From Clostridia bacterium (GTDB taxonomy: Bacteria > Bacillota_A > Clostridia > Christensenellales > Borkfalkiaceae): 5,415 bases of DNA. This document shows, one piece after another, positions 5,303 through 5,415 of this stretch; the first letter of the stretch is position 1, and every line of letters starts with the position of its first letter. A model generated the notes under the pieces. The model was not told the origin of the DNA and searched no databases. It saw nothing but the letters and a program-made list of their open reading frames with translations. A program made the translations under genes and the position numbers. The stretch lies in NCBI GenBank assembly GCA_017462825.1, contig JAFTQI010000038.1, positions 1-5,415 of the forward strand. Reading direction: 5' to 3'.

Positions 5303-5415
5303 TAGTTTTTATAAAAAGTCTTAAATATTGAAATTAAAATCTTAAAATAAAGCAAGTTAAGTCGAACGGTTTGATTTTGAATGTCAAAATTTATTGTATT
5401 GTCGATAAAGCAATA
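5303..5415. other. AT-rich intergenic DNA with a short palindrome; no gene seen
   Basis: I see no supported gene here on either strand. The most regular element is the inverted repeat ATTTTGA-ATG-TCAAAAT (5374-5390). On the minus strand it contains TTGACA, but no good -10 box follows at 16-18 bp. It could be a small operator, a weak -35 element or chance. One further TCGATA occurs near the right edge (5402-5407). Confidence 0.3.

Noticed and set aside
5371..5390. TTGACA in the palindrome at 5374-5390 as a strong leftward promoter
   Set aside because: No acceptable -10 hexamer lies 16-18 bp downstream; the candidates there (CGACTT, GACTTA) are poor.

Overview
The window looks like a piece of a Clostridia-type (Firmicutes) anaerobe chromosome. 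The evidence is consensus AGGAGG-type ribosome binding sites, sigma-A style promoters, moderately GC-rich genes separated by very AT-rich spacers, and a complete three-subunit [FeFe] hydrogenase of the kind found in fermentative and acetogenic anaerobes. The species cannot be named from the sequence.

Layout, left to right: (1) positions 1-151, minus strand, the first 50 codons of an unrecognised membrane protein that runs off the left edge. (2) 174-220, a 19-bp-stem hairpin directly after the hydA stop codon. (3) 222-4373, minus strand, the tightly packed operon hydC-hydB-hydA, with a 1-nt overlap at hydC/hydB and 13 nt between hydB and hydA. (4) 4374-4530, a short divergent promoter region. 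It holds a full-consensus promoter for hyd, a second strong promoter for the rightward gene, and a cluster of TCGATA motifs between them. (5) 4531-4989, plus strand, an ElaA-like GNAT acetyltransferase whose promoter placement predicts a leaderless mRNA. (6) 4994-5045, a perfect 24-bp-stem terminator that should work in both directions. (7) 5054-5238, minus strand, a broken small gene with its own ribosome binding site. A one-base frameshift separates the start from a segment resembling part of the serine beta-lactamase/esterase family. (8) 5239-5415, AT-rich DNA with a possible promoter and a short palindrome but no other gene I can support.

How the genes work together: HydC (NuoE-like) and HydB (NuoF-like, with FMN and the NADH site) pass electrons through iron-sulfur clusters to HydA, which carries the H-cluster. 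By family knowledge such HydABC complexes couple NAD(H), ferredoxin and H2 by flavin-based electron bifurcation or confurcation, and so set the redox balance of a fermenting or acetogenic cell. No HydE/F/G maturases are in the window, so they must lie elsewhere. The acetyltransferase shares only the intergenic control region with the operon, and I see no metabolic link.

Most of the window is well-understood biology. The observations most worth a second look are the TSCSPGW version of the H-cluster motif, the leaderless start of the acetyltransferase, the TCGATA cluster between the divergent promoters, and the frameshifted fragment at the right. I did not find convincing evidence of a new multi-gene system.
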